This document shows, one piece after another, positions 46,549-56,201 of a stretch of DNA of 64,000 nucleotides. The DNA is taken from NCBI RefSeq assembly GCF_900111965.1, contig NZ_FOJT01000005.1:62001-126000 (forward strand), written 5' to 3'. Positions within the stretch are counted from its first letter, which is position 1. Each line of letters opens with the position of its first letter. The stretch is from Flavobacterium swingsii (GTDB taxonomy: Bacteria > Bacteroidota > Bacteroidia > Flavobacteriales > Flavobacteriaceae). A program made the position numbers and the translations under genes. The notes beneath the pieces were generated by a model that was not told the DNA's origin, searched no databases, and saw only the letters and a list, made by a program, of their open reading frames with translations.

Positions 46549-47671
46549 AAAAATATGTTTCATAGTTTCAACTCCATATACTGCAAAAGCATTTTTAGAG
46601 AATCATTTTGAAAGTTTATCAAAGCAATATGAAGTATACCTAGTAGCAAACTTAGATGATTTAGAATTGCCTAACTATTCAAATCAATATTTGCAGGAAA
46701 TAAAACATATTCCTATAAATCGAAAAATAAACCTTATAGAAGATTTAAAATCCTTGTTTTTGTTAACTAAATATTTGCGACAAAATAAATTTGATGCTAT
46801 AACTACTTTTACTCCTAAAGCTGGACTTATAGGTATTGTAAGTGGGAAATTAGCTAAAACAAAACATAGAATACATTTTTTCACAGGTCAAGTATGGCAT
46901 ACAAAAAAAGGTTTTATTAAAAAGCTTTTAATTTTTCTCGACAAACTTGTCGTGTCATTAAGCACAAATATCTTAGTAGACGGACGACCACAACAGGAGT
47001 TTTTAATTCAAAATAATATAATAACAAAAAAGAATTCGTTAGTTTTAGGTAAAGGAACAATAAGCGGAATCGATCTGGCTAAATTTTCTCCCAATATTCA
47101 AGTTAGACAAGAATTAAGAAAGTTATTGAATTATGAAGAAAGCGATATTGTTTTTATGTTCTTGGGAAGATTAAATAAAGATAAAGGCATTTTCGATTTG
47201 GTAAAAGCATTTGATAAGCTTACAGATGTTTATTCTAATGTGAAATTATTAATTGTTGGACCTGACGAAGAAAATATTATAGAATTGTTAAGTCAAAAAT
47301 CAAAAGACAAATATCATATTTATGGTTTAACTGATAATCCTGAAAAAATAATGCAGGTTTGTGATGTCTTTTGCCTTCCAAGCCATAGGGAAGCTTTTGG
47401 ATTAAGTGTTGTTGAAGCTTCTGCTTCCCAGAAGCCAATTGTTTGTAGTGATACATACGGATTGCAAGACACAATTATTGATAATGTGACTGGATTAAGA
47501 CATGTCACATACAATTCGAATTCACTTTACGAAAAAATGAAATATTTAATAGATTATCCAATCGAAAGGAATAAGATGGGTTTTGAAGGGAGAAAGTATA
47601 CCGAATATTTTTTTTCCAAACAAAAAGTAACGGTTCTTTGGAAAGAGTATTATAATTCATTACTCGATTAA
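46541..47671 (+). CDS. Glycosyltransferase family 4
   Basis: The 376-residue product shows MRKKICFIVSTPYTAKAFLE, FDAITTFTPKAGLIGIVSGK, and the C-terminal GT4 core: FMFLGRLNKDKGIFDLVKAF, LIVGPDEENI, and CLPSHREAFGLSVVEASASQ (E-x7-E region near residue 285). Similar to PglA/WbpV-like transferases that act on lipid-linked bacillosamine or related sugars. It lies just before the PglC-type initiating transferase, which fits a second-sugar role, by inference. Confidence 0.87.
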   Translation: MRKKICFIVSTPYTAKAFLENHFESLSKQYEVYLVANLDDLELPNYSNQYLQEIKHIPINRKINLIEDLKSLFLLTKYLRQNKFDAITTFTPKAGLIGIVSGKLAKTKHRIHFFTGQVWHTKKGFIKKLLIFLDKLVVSLSTNILVDGRPQQEFLIQNNIITKKNSLVLGKGTISGIDLAKFSPNIQVRQELRKLLNYEESDIVFMFLGRLNKDKGIFDLVKAFDKLTDVYSNVKLLIVGPDEENIIELLSQKSKDKYHIYGLTDNPEKIMQVCDVFCLPSHREAFGLSVVEASASQKPIVCSDTYGLQDTIIDNVTGLRHVTYNSNSLYEKMKYLIDYPIERNKMGFEGRKYTEYFFSKQKVTVLWKEYYNSLLD

Positions 47672-47727
47672 ATTATTTAATTTTAAATTTGGCAAATAAT
47701 TACTTTAAATAAGAATCAATATCAAAA

Positions 47728-48333
47728 ATGTATAAAAATTTTGCAAAGCCCTTTTTAGATTTTTTCGCCGCATTTATTGGGTTTATACTCATTAGTCCAG
47801 TTTTTATTTTGGTTTTTCTTTTACTTAAAATTGCAAATCGAGGTGATGCTTTTTTTATCCAGGAACGTCCGGGTAAAAATGGAAAAACTTTCAAAATTAT
47901 TAAGTTCAAAACAATGACCGATGCAAAAGACTGTGATGGTAAATTACTTCCCGATGCAGAAAGATTAACTAAATTTGGTGCTTTTGTACGTAAAACCTCT
48001 TTAGATGAAATCCCGCAATTGCTAAATGTTTTAAAAGGAGATATGAGTCTTATAGGACCAAGGCCTTTATTAACAAATTATTTACATTTGTATAATGATT
48101 TTCAGAATAGAAGACATGATATAAAACCTGGAATAACAGGTTGGGCGCAAGTAAATGGACGCAACGCAATAAGTTGGGATAAAAAATTTGAATATGATGT
48201 ATGGTATGTAGATCATTGTTCATTTAGATTAGATGTTAAAATCTTATATAAAACGATTTTAAAGGTTTTTAAAAAAGAAGGAATTAACGCAGGAAAAAAT
48301 ATAACTATGGAACCATTTCAAGGACAATATTGA
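47728..48333 (+). CDS. pglC: Initiating sugar-phosphate transferase, PglC type
   Basis: Moves a sugar-1-phosphate onto undecaprenyl phosphate to start the repeat unit. The 201-residue product is the short monotopic form: an N-terminal membrane helix (PFLDFFAAFIGFILISPVF), the basic/acidic catalytic region ERPGKNGKTFKIIKFKTMTD, TSLDEIPQLLNVLKGDMSLI, GPRPLL, and PGITGWAQVNGRNA. It is followed immediately by PglD- and PglE-type genes, suggesting UDP-N,N'-diacetylbacillosamine as donor. Confidence 0.9.
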   Translation: MYKNFAKPFLDFFAAFIGFILISPVFILVFLLLKIANRGDAFFIQERPGKNGKTFKIIKFKTMTDAKDCDGKLLPDAERLTKFGAFVRKTSLDEIPQLLNVLKGDMSLIGPRPLLTNYLHLYNDFQNRRHDIKPGITGWAQVNGRNAISWDKKFEYDVWYVDHCSFRLDVKILYKTILKVFKKEGINAGKNITMEPFQGQY

Positions 48334-48338
48334 AAAAT

Positions 48339-48980
48339 ATGAAAAAAATAGCAATAATTGGAGCAGGAGGATTTGGTAGAGAAGTTAAGATGCTCATAGA
48401 TCAAATAAATTTTAAAAATAAAGTATACGAATTTATAGGTTTTTTTGATGACGGAGTTGAAAAAAACACCATGATAAACGGTTGTCCTGTTTTAGGTAGT
48501 ATTGAAGATATAAATAAAGTTGAGTATCCTTTATCTATATCTATGGCTATTGGAAATCCATTAACAAAAATCTCAATTTTAGAAAAAATTAATAATAAAA
48601 AAATTAGTTTCGAGACTTTAATTCATCCTAATGCATTGATAGGAGAGTATGTTGAAATAGGTAAAGGCTCAATCATATGCGCCGGAAATGTTCTAACTTG
48701 TAATATTGAAATCAAGAATTTTGTTACCATAAATTTAATGTGTTCAGTTGGTCATGATACAGTATTAGAAAATTTTGTTTCAATCATGCCGGGAGTAAAT
48801 GTTTCAGGAGAAGTTGTTCTTGAAGAAGGGGTTTATATAGGAACTGGCGCAAAAATAATAAATCAAGTAAAAGTTGGAAAGTATTCAATTATTGGTTCTG
48901 GGGCAGTTGTTTCAAAATCAATTCCTGAAAATTGTACTGCCGTTGGCGTTCCTGCTAAAACTATAAAATTTAATAGTTAA
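48339..48980 (+). CDS. pglD: Sugar N-acetyltransferase, PglD/NeuD type
   Basis: Predicted to acetylate the 4-amino group of a UDP-4-amino-4,6-dideoxy-GlcNAc. I start at ATG 48339 (MKKIAIIGAGGFGREVKML), which gives the family N-terminus. A TTG at 48330 would overlap the pglC stop. The 213-residue product has an N-terminal Rossmann-like part and a C-terminal left-handed beta-helix of hexapeptide repeats (IGEYVEIGKGSIICAG, then GVYIGTGAKIINQV). The acetyl-CoA His is in MCSVGHDTVLE. It adjoins pglE directly. Confidence 0.9.
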   Translation: MKKIAIIGAGGFGREVKMLIDQINFKNKVYEFIGFFDDGVEKNTMINGCPVLGSIEDINKVEYPLSISMAIGNPLTKISILEKINNKKISFETLIHPNALIGEYVEIGKGSIICAGNVLTCNIEIKNFVTINLMCSVGHDTVLENFVSIMPGVNVSGEVVLEEGVYIGTGAKIINQVKVGKYSIIGSGAVVSKSIPENCTAVGVPAKTIKFNS

Positions 48981-50117
48981 ATGAATAACTCAAAAATATG
49001 GCTTTCTTCTCCACATATGGGCGGTGACGAACAAAAATATGTTCAAGAAGCGTTTGATACTAACTGGGTTGCACCATTAGGGCCTAACGTAAATGGTTTT
49101 GAACAAGATTTAGAAAAATACTTAGATCAAACTACACATGTTGCTGCGTTAAGTTCTGGGACAGGAGCTTTGCATTTAGGACTTATTTTATTAGGTGTTA
49201 AAGCAGGAGATGAAGTAATCTGTCAGAGTATGACATTCTCCGCATCAGCAAATCCTATTATGTATTTGGGTGCCACACCTGTTTTTATTGATAGTGAATT
49301 AGAAACTTGGAATATGTGTCCAATAGCCCTTGAAGAAGCTATAATCGATAGTATTTCAAAAGGGAATAAGCCAAAAGCAATTATAGCAGTACACCTTTAC
49401 GGAATGCCATATCAAATTGATGCTATCGATGCCATATCAAATAAATATCAAATCCCGATTCTCGAAGATAGTGCCGAAGCTTTGGGAAGTTCGTACAAAG
49501 GGCAAAAATGTGGAACATTTGGAGAAATAGGTGTTTTATCATTCAATGGAAATAAAATTATCACCACTTCAGGTGGTGGCGCATTGGTTGCTAAGGATGA
49601 AAAAATTAAAGAGCGCGCCGTTTTTTTAGCCACACAAGCACGTGACAATGCCCCACATTATCAGCATAGCGAAGTAGGTTATAATTACCGAATGAGTAAT
49701 ATTTGTGCGGGAATAGGTCGCGGACAAATGCAGGTTTTAGACAAACATGTTGGTTTGAGAAGAGAAATGCATCAATTGTATGTCGATACTTTTGCATCAA
49801 TAGAGGGTGTTACGGTTCTTACCGAGCCCAACCCCGATTATTTTTCCAACCATTGGCTAAGTGCCATCATTATCAACCCAGAAAAAACAAACGGAAAAAC
49901 TCGTGAAGACCTGCGATTGGTACTAGAAAAAGCCAATATAGAAAGTCGCCCGTTGTGGAAACCCATGCATTTACAACCCGTTTTCGAATCCTATCCCTAT
50001 TACGGGACTCAGGTTTCGGAACAATTATTTGAAAATGGATTGTGTTTGCCGTCTGGTTCAAATCTAACGGAAGAAGAAAAAAAGAGAATAATTGCCGAAA
50101 TTCAACTATTTTTTTAG
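48981..50117 (+). CDS. pglE: PLP aminotransferase, DegT/DnrJ/EryC1 family, PglE type
   Basis: Transfers an amino group to C4 of the keto sugar made by the PglF-type dehydratase. The 378-residue product begins KIWLSSPHMGGDEQKYVQEA and has ALSSGTGALHLGLILLGVK. The PLP-region motif is ILEDSAEALGSSYKGQKCGT, the catalytic Lys is in SFNGNKIITTSGGGA near residue 192, and GYNYRMSNICAGIGRGQ follows. It directly abuts pglD. Confidence 0.93.
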   Translation: MNNSKIWLSSPHMGGDEQKYVQEAFDTNWVAPLGPNVNGFEQDLEKYLDQTTHVAALSSGTGALHLGLILLGVKAGDEVICQSMTFSASANPIMYLGATPVFIDSELETWNMCPIALEEAIIDSISKGNKPKAIIAVHLYGMPYQIDAIDAISNKYQIPILEDSAEALGSSYKGQKCGTFGEIGVLSFNGNKIITTSGGGALVAKDEKIKERAVFLATQARDNAPHYQHSEVGYNYRMSNICAGIGRGQMQVLDKHVGLRREMHQLYVDTFASIEGVTVLTEPNPDYFSNHWLSAIIINPEKTNGKTREDLRLVLEKANIESRPLWKPMHLQPVFESYPYYGTQVSEQLFENGLCLPSGSNLTEEEKKRIIAEIQLFF

Positions 50118-50224
50118 TATTTTGCAACACTTTTCGAAAGACGAAAACCCGAAATGAAACTAGGTTTACGTGATGTTTTTATCTTACGAAAATAAAACAT
50201 AATGTATTTTAAAGTAAAGCTACT
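50118..50224. other. Short gap between pglE and the PglF-type gene
   Basis: A/T-rich, 107 bases. A weak hairpin, atgtttttat (50173-50182) with ataaaacat (50192-50200), has one bulged base and no T tract. No clear TAnnTTTG box is seen, so it may be simply transcribed through. Confidence 0.4.
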
Positions 50225-52192
50225 TTGGAAATAGAAGAAAAAGCAAAAATAAAATCTGTGTTAAAACAGATTCTTGGATATAGTTCGAAATCAAGTTTTA
50301 GTATTAAAAACTTAGGCTATTTGCCTAGGTGGATAATTCTATCTATTGATGTGTTTGCTATTTTTATGTCAGGATTATTAACCTATTATTTGTTTAAAGG
50401 AATAGGTTTGCAATATTATAAATCCCATAATGAAGGTTATAAAATTGTTTTATTTTTTGTAACTAATATTTTCTTTTTTTGGTGGTTTAAAACCTATTCA
50501 GGGATTATTAGGCATTCTTCATTTATAGATGCTATAAAAATTGTTTTTTCACAAGTTTCCACCTTTATAGTTTTAGTGTTTTTTAATTTTCTTTTTTCAA
50601 TCTATTTTAAAGACAGTTTGTTTCTTACCACAGCACTTGTTATTAATATTATTGTGTCTTTTTGTTTGTTGTTTTTATATAGGGTATTGGTGAAACAGTT
50701 TTTTGAAGCTTACTTAAAAGGAATTCAGAATGAAAAACTTGTGAGCGCTATTGTTTACGGCTCCGATGCCAATGCGATTTCAGTATCTAATGCACTAATT
50801 TCCGAAATTCCTATGCGATTTAAGTTGTTGGGATTTATAGATAAGCACAATTCAAACTCATCAAAAAGGATTCTGGATTTACCTATTTTAAATCAGAAAA
50901 AGAAGATTTCGGTACTTATGCGTTCTATGAATGCAGATGCTTTAATCATTGCCGACAAAGGACTCACAAAGGAAGAACAAATCGCAATTGTAGATGAATG
51001 TTTAGAGTTTAATCTGAAAGTATATACCGTACCACTTATTTCAGATTGGGAAAATCAGAAAGAAATATCAAAAAAAATAAAGAGTTTTCAAATTGAAGAT
51101 TTACTAGAAAGAAAACTGATTGTTTTAGATAACAAATTAATTTCTTCGCAAATAAAAGGAAAAACAATTTTAATTACTGGAGCTGCAGGTTCCATAGGAA
51201 GTGAAATTGTAAGACAAATTATCGATTTTAATCCTGAAACTTTGGTCATACTAGACCAAGCCGAAACCCCTTTGCATGATTTAACCTTAGAGATTCAAAA
51301 ACTAAATTCAAAAACCAAATTGGTTTCTCTTATTGCAGATATCAGAGATTTAGTTGGTTTAGAACGAATATTCGAACAATACCAACCAAGTTTAGTATAC
51401 CATGCGGCTGCTTACAAACATGTTCCACTTATGGAAGAAAATCCATCGCAAGCGATATTTGTAAATGTGATGGGGACAAAAAATTTAGCCGATTTAGCTT
51501 TAAAGTATAAGGTAGAAAAATTTGTTATGGTTTCTACAGATAAAGCGGTAAATCCTAGCAATGTCATGGGCGCCAGTAAGAGAATTGCCGAAAAATATGT
51601 GCAATCCTTGTATTTTGATCAAAAAAAGAATAATGCTCATACAACAAAATTTATAACTACCCGTTTTGGGAATGTATTGGGGTCTAATGGGTCGGTAGTC
51701 CCACTATTTTCTAAACAAATCGCCGAAGGAGGTCCAATTACCATCACTCATGAAGAAATTATTCGTTATTTTATGACTATTTCCGAAGCTTGTCAGTTGG
51801 TTCTAGAAGCAGGTGCCATGGGCAAAGGTGGGGAAATTTATATTTTTGATATGGGAAAACCAGTAAGAATATATGATTTGGCCACAAAAATGATTCGTTT
51901 GGCTGGTTTTGTTCCAGATAAGGACATTAAAATTAAAATTGTAGGATTACGTCCAGGCGAAAAATTATACGAAGAATTACTAAACGATAATTCGAAAACA
52001 CTACCCACTCACCACGAAAAAATAATGGTGGCACAAGAAGAAATCGATATTCATAGTGAAGTTGAAACAGCAATTTTAGAAATAGTTAAAGCTTCGAATA
52101 TTTACGATAATAATCTGATTGTTACAAAAATGAAAATGCTAATCCCAGAATTTAAAAGTATGAATTCTACTTTTGAAATTCTAGATAATTAA
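50225..52192 (+). CDS. pglF: Membrane UDP-GlcNAc 4,6-dehydratase, PglF/CapD type
   Basis: Makes the UDP-4-keto-6-deoxy sugar used by PglE and PglD. The 655-residue product has four N-terminal membrane helices, a first Rossmann-like domain (about 150-290), then a dehydratase domain with ITGAAGSIGSEIVRQI near residue 318, YHAAAYKHVPLMEENP, and STDKAVNPSNVMGASKR with MxxxK in place of YxxxK. GLRPGEKLYEELL is near the end. The start is a TTG, chosen because no ATG occurs before the first membrane helix; downstream ATGs would remove it. Confidence 0.92.
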   Translation: MEIEEKAKIKSVLKQILGYSSKSSFSIKNLGYLPRWIILSIDVFAIFMSGLLTYYLFKGIGLQYYKSHNEGYKIVLFFVTNIFFFWWFKTYSGIIRHSSFIDAIKIVFSQVSTFIVLVFFNFLFSIYFKDSLFLTTALVINIIVSFCLLFLYRVLVKQFFEAYLKGIQNEKLVSAIVYGSDANAISVSNALISEIPMRFKLLGFIDKHNSNSSKRILDLPILNQKKKISVLMRSMNADALIIADKGLTKEEQIAIVDECLEFNLKVYTVPLISDWENQKEISKKIKSFQIEDLLERKLIVLDNKLISSQIKGKTILITGAAGSIGSEIVRQIIDFNPETLVILDQAETPLHDLTLEIQKLNSKTKLVSLIADIRDLVGLERIFEQYQPSLVYHAAAYKHVPLMEENPSQAIFVNVMGTKNLADLALKYKVEKFVMVSTDKAVNPSNVMGASKRIAEKYVQSLYFDQKKNNAHTTKFITTRFGNVLGSNGSVVPLFSKQIAEGGPITITHEEIIRYFMTISEACQLVLEAGAMGKGGEIYIFDMGKPVRIYDLATKMIRLAGFVPDKDIKIKIVGLRPGEKLYEELLNDNSKTLPTHHEKIMVAQEEIDIHSEVETAILEIVKASNIYDNNLIVTKMKMLIPEFKSMNSTFEILDN

Positions 52193-52230
52193 ATAAAAAC
52201 CAGAGTTCAAACTACTTTTAATAAAAAAAG

Positions 52231-52238
52231 TATCTTTG
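52231..52238 (+). promoter_or_regulatory. -7 promoter box for the second wza-wzc pair
   Basis: TATCTTTG matches TAnnTTTG and lies 17 bases before the ATG of the second Wza-like gene. It suggests that this pair can be expressed apart from the upstream operon. Confidence 0.6.
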
Positions 52239-52255
52239 AGTGCAAAATTAAAACA

Positions 52256-53053
52256 ATGAAGAAAAGGAATTTAATATCATATTTTTTATTAGGACTTAAC
52301 TTATTATTGCTAACATCATGTGGGGATAAAAAACAAATTGCTTATTATCAAAATATCAATCAGGTTGCGGCTCAGGAAACCGCAAATAATTTTGAATCTA
52401 AAATTCAACCAGATGATTTATTAATGATTGTAGTTTCTACACCTGATCCTGAAGCTTCAGCCCCATTTAATCTTGAAGCCATTTCTGTTCCCACCGCCAT
52501 TGGACAAACAACACAAGCGCAAAAACAACAACAATTGTATCTAGTAGATGCTAATGGAGTTATTCAATTTCCAGTTTTAGGGGAAATAAAAACAGGAGGG
52601 CAAACTAAATCGGAAGTTATCAATGTTATTAAAAGTAAACTTAAAAAATATATTAATGACGCTATTGTAAATATGCGTATTGTAAATTTTAAAGTTACCG
52701 TACAAGGAGAAGTCGTAAAGCCAGGAAGTTTTACTATTGCTAGCGAACGCATTACTTTGCCAGAAGCCCTAAGTTTAGCTGGAGATTTAACCATTTACGG
52801 AAAAAGAGATAATATCATTTTGGTTAGAGAAGTAAACAACAAAAAAACATTTAATAGAATAGATATTACAAAAGCCGATTTTATCAATTCGCCTTATTAT
52901 TATTTATCTCAAAATGATTTACTTTATGTCGAGCCAAATAAGGCCAAATCAAACACTTCGACAGGATTTACCCAAAATGGACCTATTTGGATTGCCATAG
53001 CCTCATTAATATCTTCAGTGGTATTATCAATATTTATAATTAATAAAAACTAA
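52256..53053 (+). CDS. wza: Polysaccharide export lipoprotein, Wza-like (second copy)
   Basis: The 265-residue product has a lipoprotein signal ending LLLLTSC (Cys22), then QIAYYQNINQ and the export domain IQPDDLLMIVVSTPDPEASA to VDANGVIQFPVLGEIKTGG. A SLBB-like block follows (VTVQGEVVKPGSFTIASERI), then a C-terminal membrane helix near 243-262. It is divergent in sequence from the copy at 25471 but has the same layout. Paired with the second Wzc gene 8 bases downstream. Confidence 0.92.
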   Translation: MKKRNLISYFLLGLNLLLLTSCGDKKQIAYYQNINQVAAQETANNFESKIQPDDLLMIVVSTPDPEASAPFNLEAISVPTAIGQTTQAQKQQQLYLVDANGVIQFPVLGEIKTGGQTKSEVINVIKSKLKKYINDAIVNMRIVNFKVTVQGEVVKPGSFTIASERITLPEALSLAGDLTIYGKRDNIILVREVNNKKTFNRIDITKADFINSPYYYLSQNDLLYVEPNKAKSNTSTGFTQNGPIWIAIASLISSVVLSIFIINKN

Positions 53054-53061
53054 GTTTACTC

Positions 53062-55419
53062 ATGTTAAACAATACTATAAATGATTTGTCCGAAGATAAT
53101 TCTGCAGGCATAAGAGAGCAAATTTTAAAATACTTAAGCCAATGGAAATGGTTTTTATTAAGTATTTTTTTCTTTTTATTTCTTGCTAAATTATATTTGA
53201 GGTATTCAATTCCAGAATACAGATCACAAACCACTTTATTAATTAAAAGAGAAGATTCTGGAGGCATGTCTTCTGAACTCGCTGCTTTTCAAGATTTGTC
53301 GATGTTTTCCGGAGTAAAAAGAGATATTGATGATGAGATGGAGGTTTTGAAATCGAGATCATTAGTCGAAAAAACAATCAAAGAAGGGAATTTTAATATA
53401 TCATATGTTATAGAAGGTCGTATTAAATCTTCCGAATCTTATGGGGAAAACCTTATTACTATTGATTTTAAAGAAAAAAATAAAAATTTTTTCGAAAAGG
53501 ACACCACTTTAAGCGTGAAAATTTTATCACCTAAAAAGTTCGAATTGTTTGATGCAAATAATAATAATGTAGGTGAGTTTAACTTTGGGCAGATAATTTC
53601 TTCAAAAGAATTAGGAAATTATGTGGTCAGTATGAACAGAAATAATGCAAAAGATATAAATTTAAATATTGTTATAAAGCTAGAATCTCTAAAAAAAGCT
53701 ACTAATAAATTTAAAGGAAGGTTAGATGTATTAAACATAACAAAACACACAAATGTTCTAGAAATTTCCTTTACGGATCCAGTTAAAGAAAAGTCTGAGG
53801 ATTTCTTAGATAAATTAGTTGTCATTTATAACAATGATGCCATAGTTGATAAAAATTTAATTTCTGAAAAAACGGCTCAATTTATAAACGATAGGTTGGG
53901 GATTATTACAAGCGAACTAGATGGCGTAGAAAAAGATGTAGAAAAGTATAAAAGGAAAAATAATATTACTGATCTTCCTACTGAAGCCGAATTGTATCTT
54001 AAAAATTCCAGCGAATCAAACAAAGAAGAAGTTATTGTAGGGACACAACTTAAAGTTGTTGGTATCATGATCGATTTTATGAAAAACAACAACAATGACG
54101 ATATCATACCAGCAAATATTGTTCCGGATGATAATAATTCATCGACACTGATTGCAGAATACAATAATTTGGTCATAGAAAGAAATAGAGTACTTAAAAG
54201 CTCTACTCCAGAAAATCCAATTGTTATTAGAGTTAATGATAAAATAAATTCTTTAAAATCTAGTATTTCTGAAAGTCTAAATAAACTAAAGTCTTCATTA
54301 GTTATAAAAAACAATGCCATTATTAATCAAGGAAATATTGTTGGTGGAAGAATTTCTCAAATTCCCAGACAAGAAAGAGAATTTAGAGGAATTTTTAGAC
54401 AACAACAAATTAAGGAAGAATTGTATTTGTATTTGTTTAAAAAGAGAGAAGAAACCGCCATTACACTAGCGGCAACAGCACCAATATCTAAAGTTGTAGA
54501 TTATGCTTATTCTTCAGATACCCCTATATCACCTAAAAGAAGTTTAATTTATTTAGTATCCTTAATATTGGGATTGCTTATTCCTTTTTCGATAATCTAT
54601 TTATTAGATTTACTGGATACTAAAGTGAAAAATCGTCATGATTTAGATGCTAATTTGACGATTCCATTTATTGGTGATGTACCTCATTCTGATGATAATA
54701 ATGAAATCATGCAGTCGGGAAGCAGAACCAGTTCAGCAGAAGCGATACGTATTGTTAGGACTAATTTAGAATTTGTTTTAAGTAATTTGGAAACCAATAA
54801 CAAAGCAAAAACTATATTTTTAACTTCTACCTTGCCAAAAGAAGGCAAAACATTTATAGCTATTAATCTTGCTGCAACTATCGCCATTTCAGGAAAAAAA
54901 GTATTGCTTATAGGTATGGATATTAGAAATCCTAAATTAGAAGAATACGTAAAATTGCCATCAAGAGGACTCACAAACTTTTTGTCGACAAAAGATTCAG
55001 ATATACATGATTTTATAGTAAATCAAAAAGGTTACGAAAACTTTGATATTCTTCCAGCAGGAGTCATTCCGCCTAATCCAGCAGAATTATTAATGAGTAA
55101 AAAGGTTGAAGCTATGTTCGAACAATTAAAATCAGAATATGATTACATTGTTGTAGATACTGCTCCAGTTAGTTTGGTTACCGATACGTTGCTAATATCT
55201 AAAAATGCCGATGCCTTTGTATATGTAGTTAGAGCTAATTATTTAGAAAAATCATTCTTAAGAACACCGGAATCATTGTATAGAGAGAAAAAATTGCCTA
55301 ACATGTGTGTATTGCTTAATGATACAGATACAAAAAGTGGTTACGGCTACGGCTACGGCCAAGAAATAATTGAAAAACCTTGGTACAAGAAAATGTTTAA
55401 TTTTTCTTTCTTCGGATAA
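53062..55419 (+). CDS. wzc: Polysaccharide co-polymerase and tyrosine autokinase, Wzc-like (second copy)
   Basis: The 785-residue product has an N-terminal membrane helix near residues 31-47, a Wzz/GNVR periplasmic coiled-coil region (IPRQEREFRGIFRQQQIKEE), and a second helix near 495-515. The BY-kinase has Walker A (STLPKEGKTF), A' (VLLIGMDIRNPK) and B (YIVVDTAPVSLVTD). The Tyr tail is short (SGYGYGYGQE, then KPWYKK), against eight tyrosines in the first copy. A bidirectional terminator follows, and the CpsB-type phosphatase faces it. Confidence 0.94.
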   Translation: MLNNTINDLSEDNSAGIREQILKYLSQWKWFLLSIFFFLFLAKLYLRYSIPEYRSQTTLLIKREDSGGMSSELAAFQDLSMFSGVKRDIDDEMEVLKSRSLVEKTIKEGNFNISYVIEGRIKSSESYGENLITIDFKEKNKNFFEKDTTLSVKILSPKKFELFDANNNNVGEFNFGQIISSKELGNYVVSMNRNNAKDINLNIVIKLESLKKATNKFKGRLDVLNITKHTNVLEISFTDPVKEKSEDFLDKLVVIYNNDAIVDKNLISEKTAQFINDRLGIITSELDGVEKDVEKYKRKNNITDLPTEAELYLKNSSESNKEEVIVGTQLKVVGIMIDFMKNNNNDDIIPANIVPDDNNSSTLIAEYNNLVIERNRVLKSSTPENPIVIRVNDKINSLKSSISESLNKLKSSLVIKNNAIINQGNIVGGRISQIPRQEREFRGIFRQQQIKEELYLYLFKKREETAITLAATAPISKVVDYAYSSDTPISPKRSLIYLVSLILGLLIPFSIIYLLDLLDTKVKNRHDLDANLTIPFIGDVPHSDDNNEIMQSGSRTSSAEAIRIVRTNLEFVLSNLETNNKAKTIFLTSTLPKEGKTFIAINLAATIAISGKKVLLIGMDIRNPKLEEYVKLPSRGLTNFLSTKDSDIHDFIVNQKGYENFDILPAGVIPPNPAELLMSKKVEAMFEQLKSEYDYIVVDTAPVSLVTDTLLISKNADAFVYVVRANYLEKSFLRTPESLYREKKLPNMCVLLNDTDTKSGYGYGYGQEIIEKPWYKKMFNFSFFG

Positions 55420-55424
55420 GAAAT

Positions 55425-55458
55425 AAAAAAAGAGGCAATTTAAATTGCCTCTTTTTTT
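55425..55458. terminator. Bidirectional terminator between wzc and cpsB-type gene
   Basis: agaggcaatt (55431-55440) pairs with aattgcctct (55443-55452). An A run lies on the left (55425-55431) and a T run on the right (55452-55458), so it works on both strands. The last bases overlap the end of the minus-strand gene. Confidence 0.88.
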
Positions 55459-56176
55459 ATTTAAAAAACTGATTGTTTGCAATTGCCTCTTTTAATGGAT
55501 GCAAATCTTTTATTAATATTTTTTTATCAAAAGAGTCAATGTGTTTTTTGTGGTGTACATCAGATCCTACAAAATCTATAAGTCCTTTTTTTAATAATTT
55601 TTCGGCAGCATGAGCCACTTCTTTCCCATAATAACCTACTGTCGATAATAAGTTAAGTTGAAACAAACAACCTGCGTTTTTTAATTTTTGGTATAAGTCA
55701 AAATTATTATGATAAAAAGCATATCGCTCAGGATGCGCCAAAACGGGTTTGTATCCCGCTATTTGCAAATCGAAAATAATGTCAAAAAGCTGAATTGGCG
55801 GATTCAAGTAAGACATTTCAACCAGAACATAATTGTCTTTAAGTGTCAGGATTTCCCCTTTTTGAAACAAAGAAATAAAATGATCATCCATTAAGTATTC
55901 GGCTGCAGCTTTAAATGAAGTATTGTTGTTTGAGTTTGTTTCTAACTCAAGCGCTTGTATTTTATCTTTGGTGTTGTCCCAAAAACCGCTAAAAATGTGG
56001 GGTGTCGTTATAAATTTTGAAACTCCCATATTTTTCAAACTATCAAGTAAAAATAAAGTATCATCAATAGTTTGTGCACCATCATCTATTCCTGGCAACA
56101 AGTGCGAATGGATGTCAACGTGGTTTTCAGGGATTAAATCCTTGAGGACTGTTTTGTTTTTATTAAAAAATAACAT
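55457..56176 (-). CDS. Tyrosine-protein phosphatase, CpsB/YwqE type (PHP family)
   Basis: Mn-dependent phosphatase that dephosphorylates Wzc-type kinases. The 239-residue product begins with VDIHSHLLPGIDDGAQTIDD at about residue 19, a PHP metal-binding motif, then TPHIFSGFW, a middle YVLVEMSYL, LAHPERYAFY, and FVGSDVHHKKHIDSFD. It is the only minus-strand gene in the polysaccharide region. It faces the second wzc across a shared terminator and is divergent from the ABC transporter. Confidence 0.92.
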   Translation of the reverse strand: MLFFNKNKTVLKDLIPENHVDIHSHLLPGIDDGAQTIDDTLFLLDSLKNMGVSKFITTPHIFSGFWDNTKDKIQALELETNSNNNTSFKAAAEYLMDDHFISLFQKGEILTLKDNYVLVEMSYLNPPIQLFDIIFDLQIAGYKPVLAHPERYAFYHNNFDLYQKLKNAGCLFQLNLLSTVGYYGKEVAHAAEKLLKKGLIDFVGSDVHHKKHIDSFDKKILIKDLHPLKEAIANNQFFK

Positions 56177-56201
56177 TATAGGTAGGTTTTAATTTGGACT
56201 A

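Noticed and set aside
50173..50200. Hairpin before the PglF-type gene as a terminator
   Set aside because: Bulged, A/T-only stem without a T tract, inside what looks like a continuous operon.
53877..54320. Minus-strand open frame of 147 codons inside the second wzc
   Set aside because: Leu/Ser/Phe-rich antisense of a coiled-coil region; no family features.
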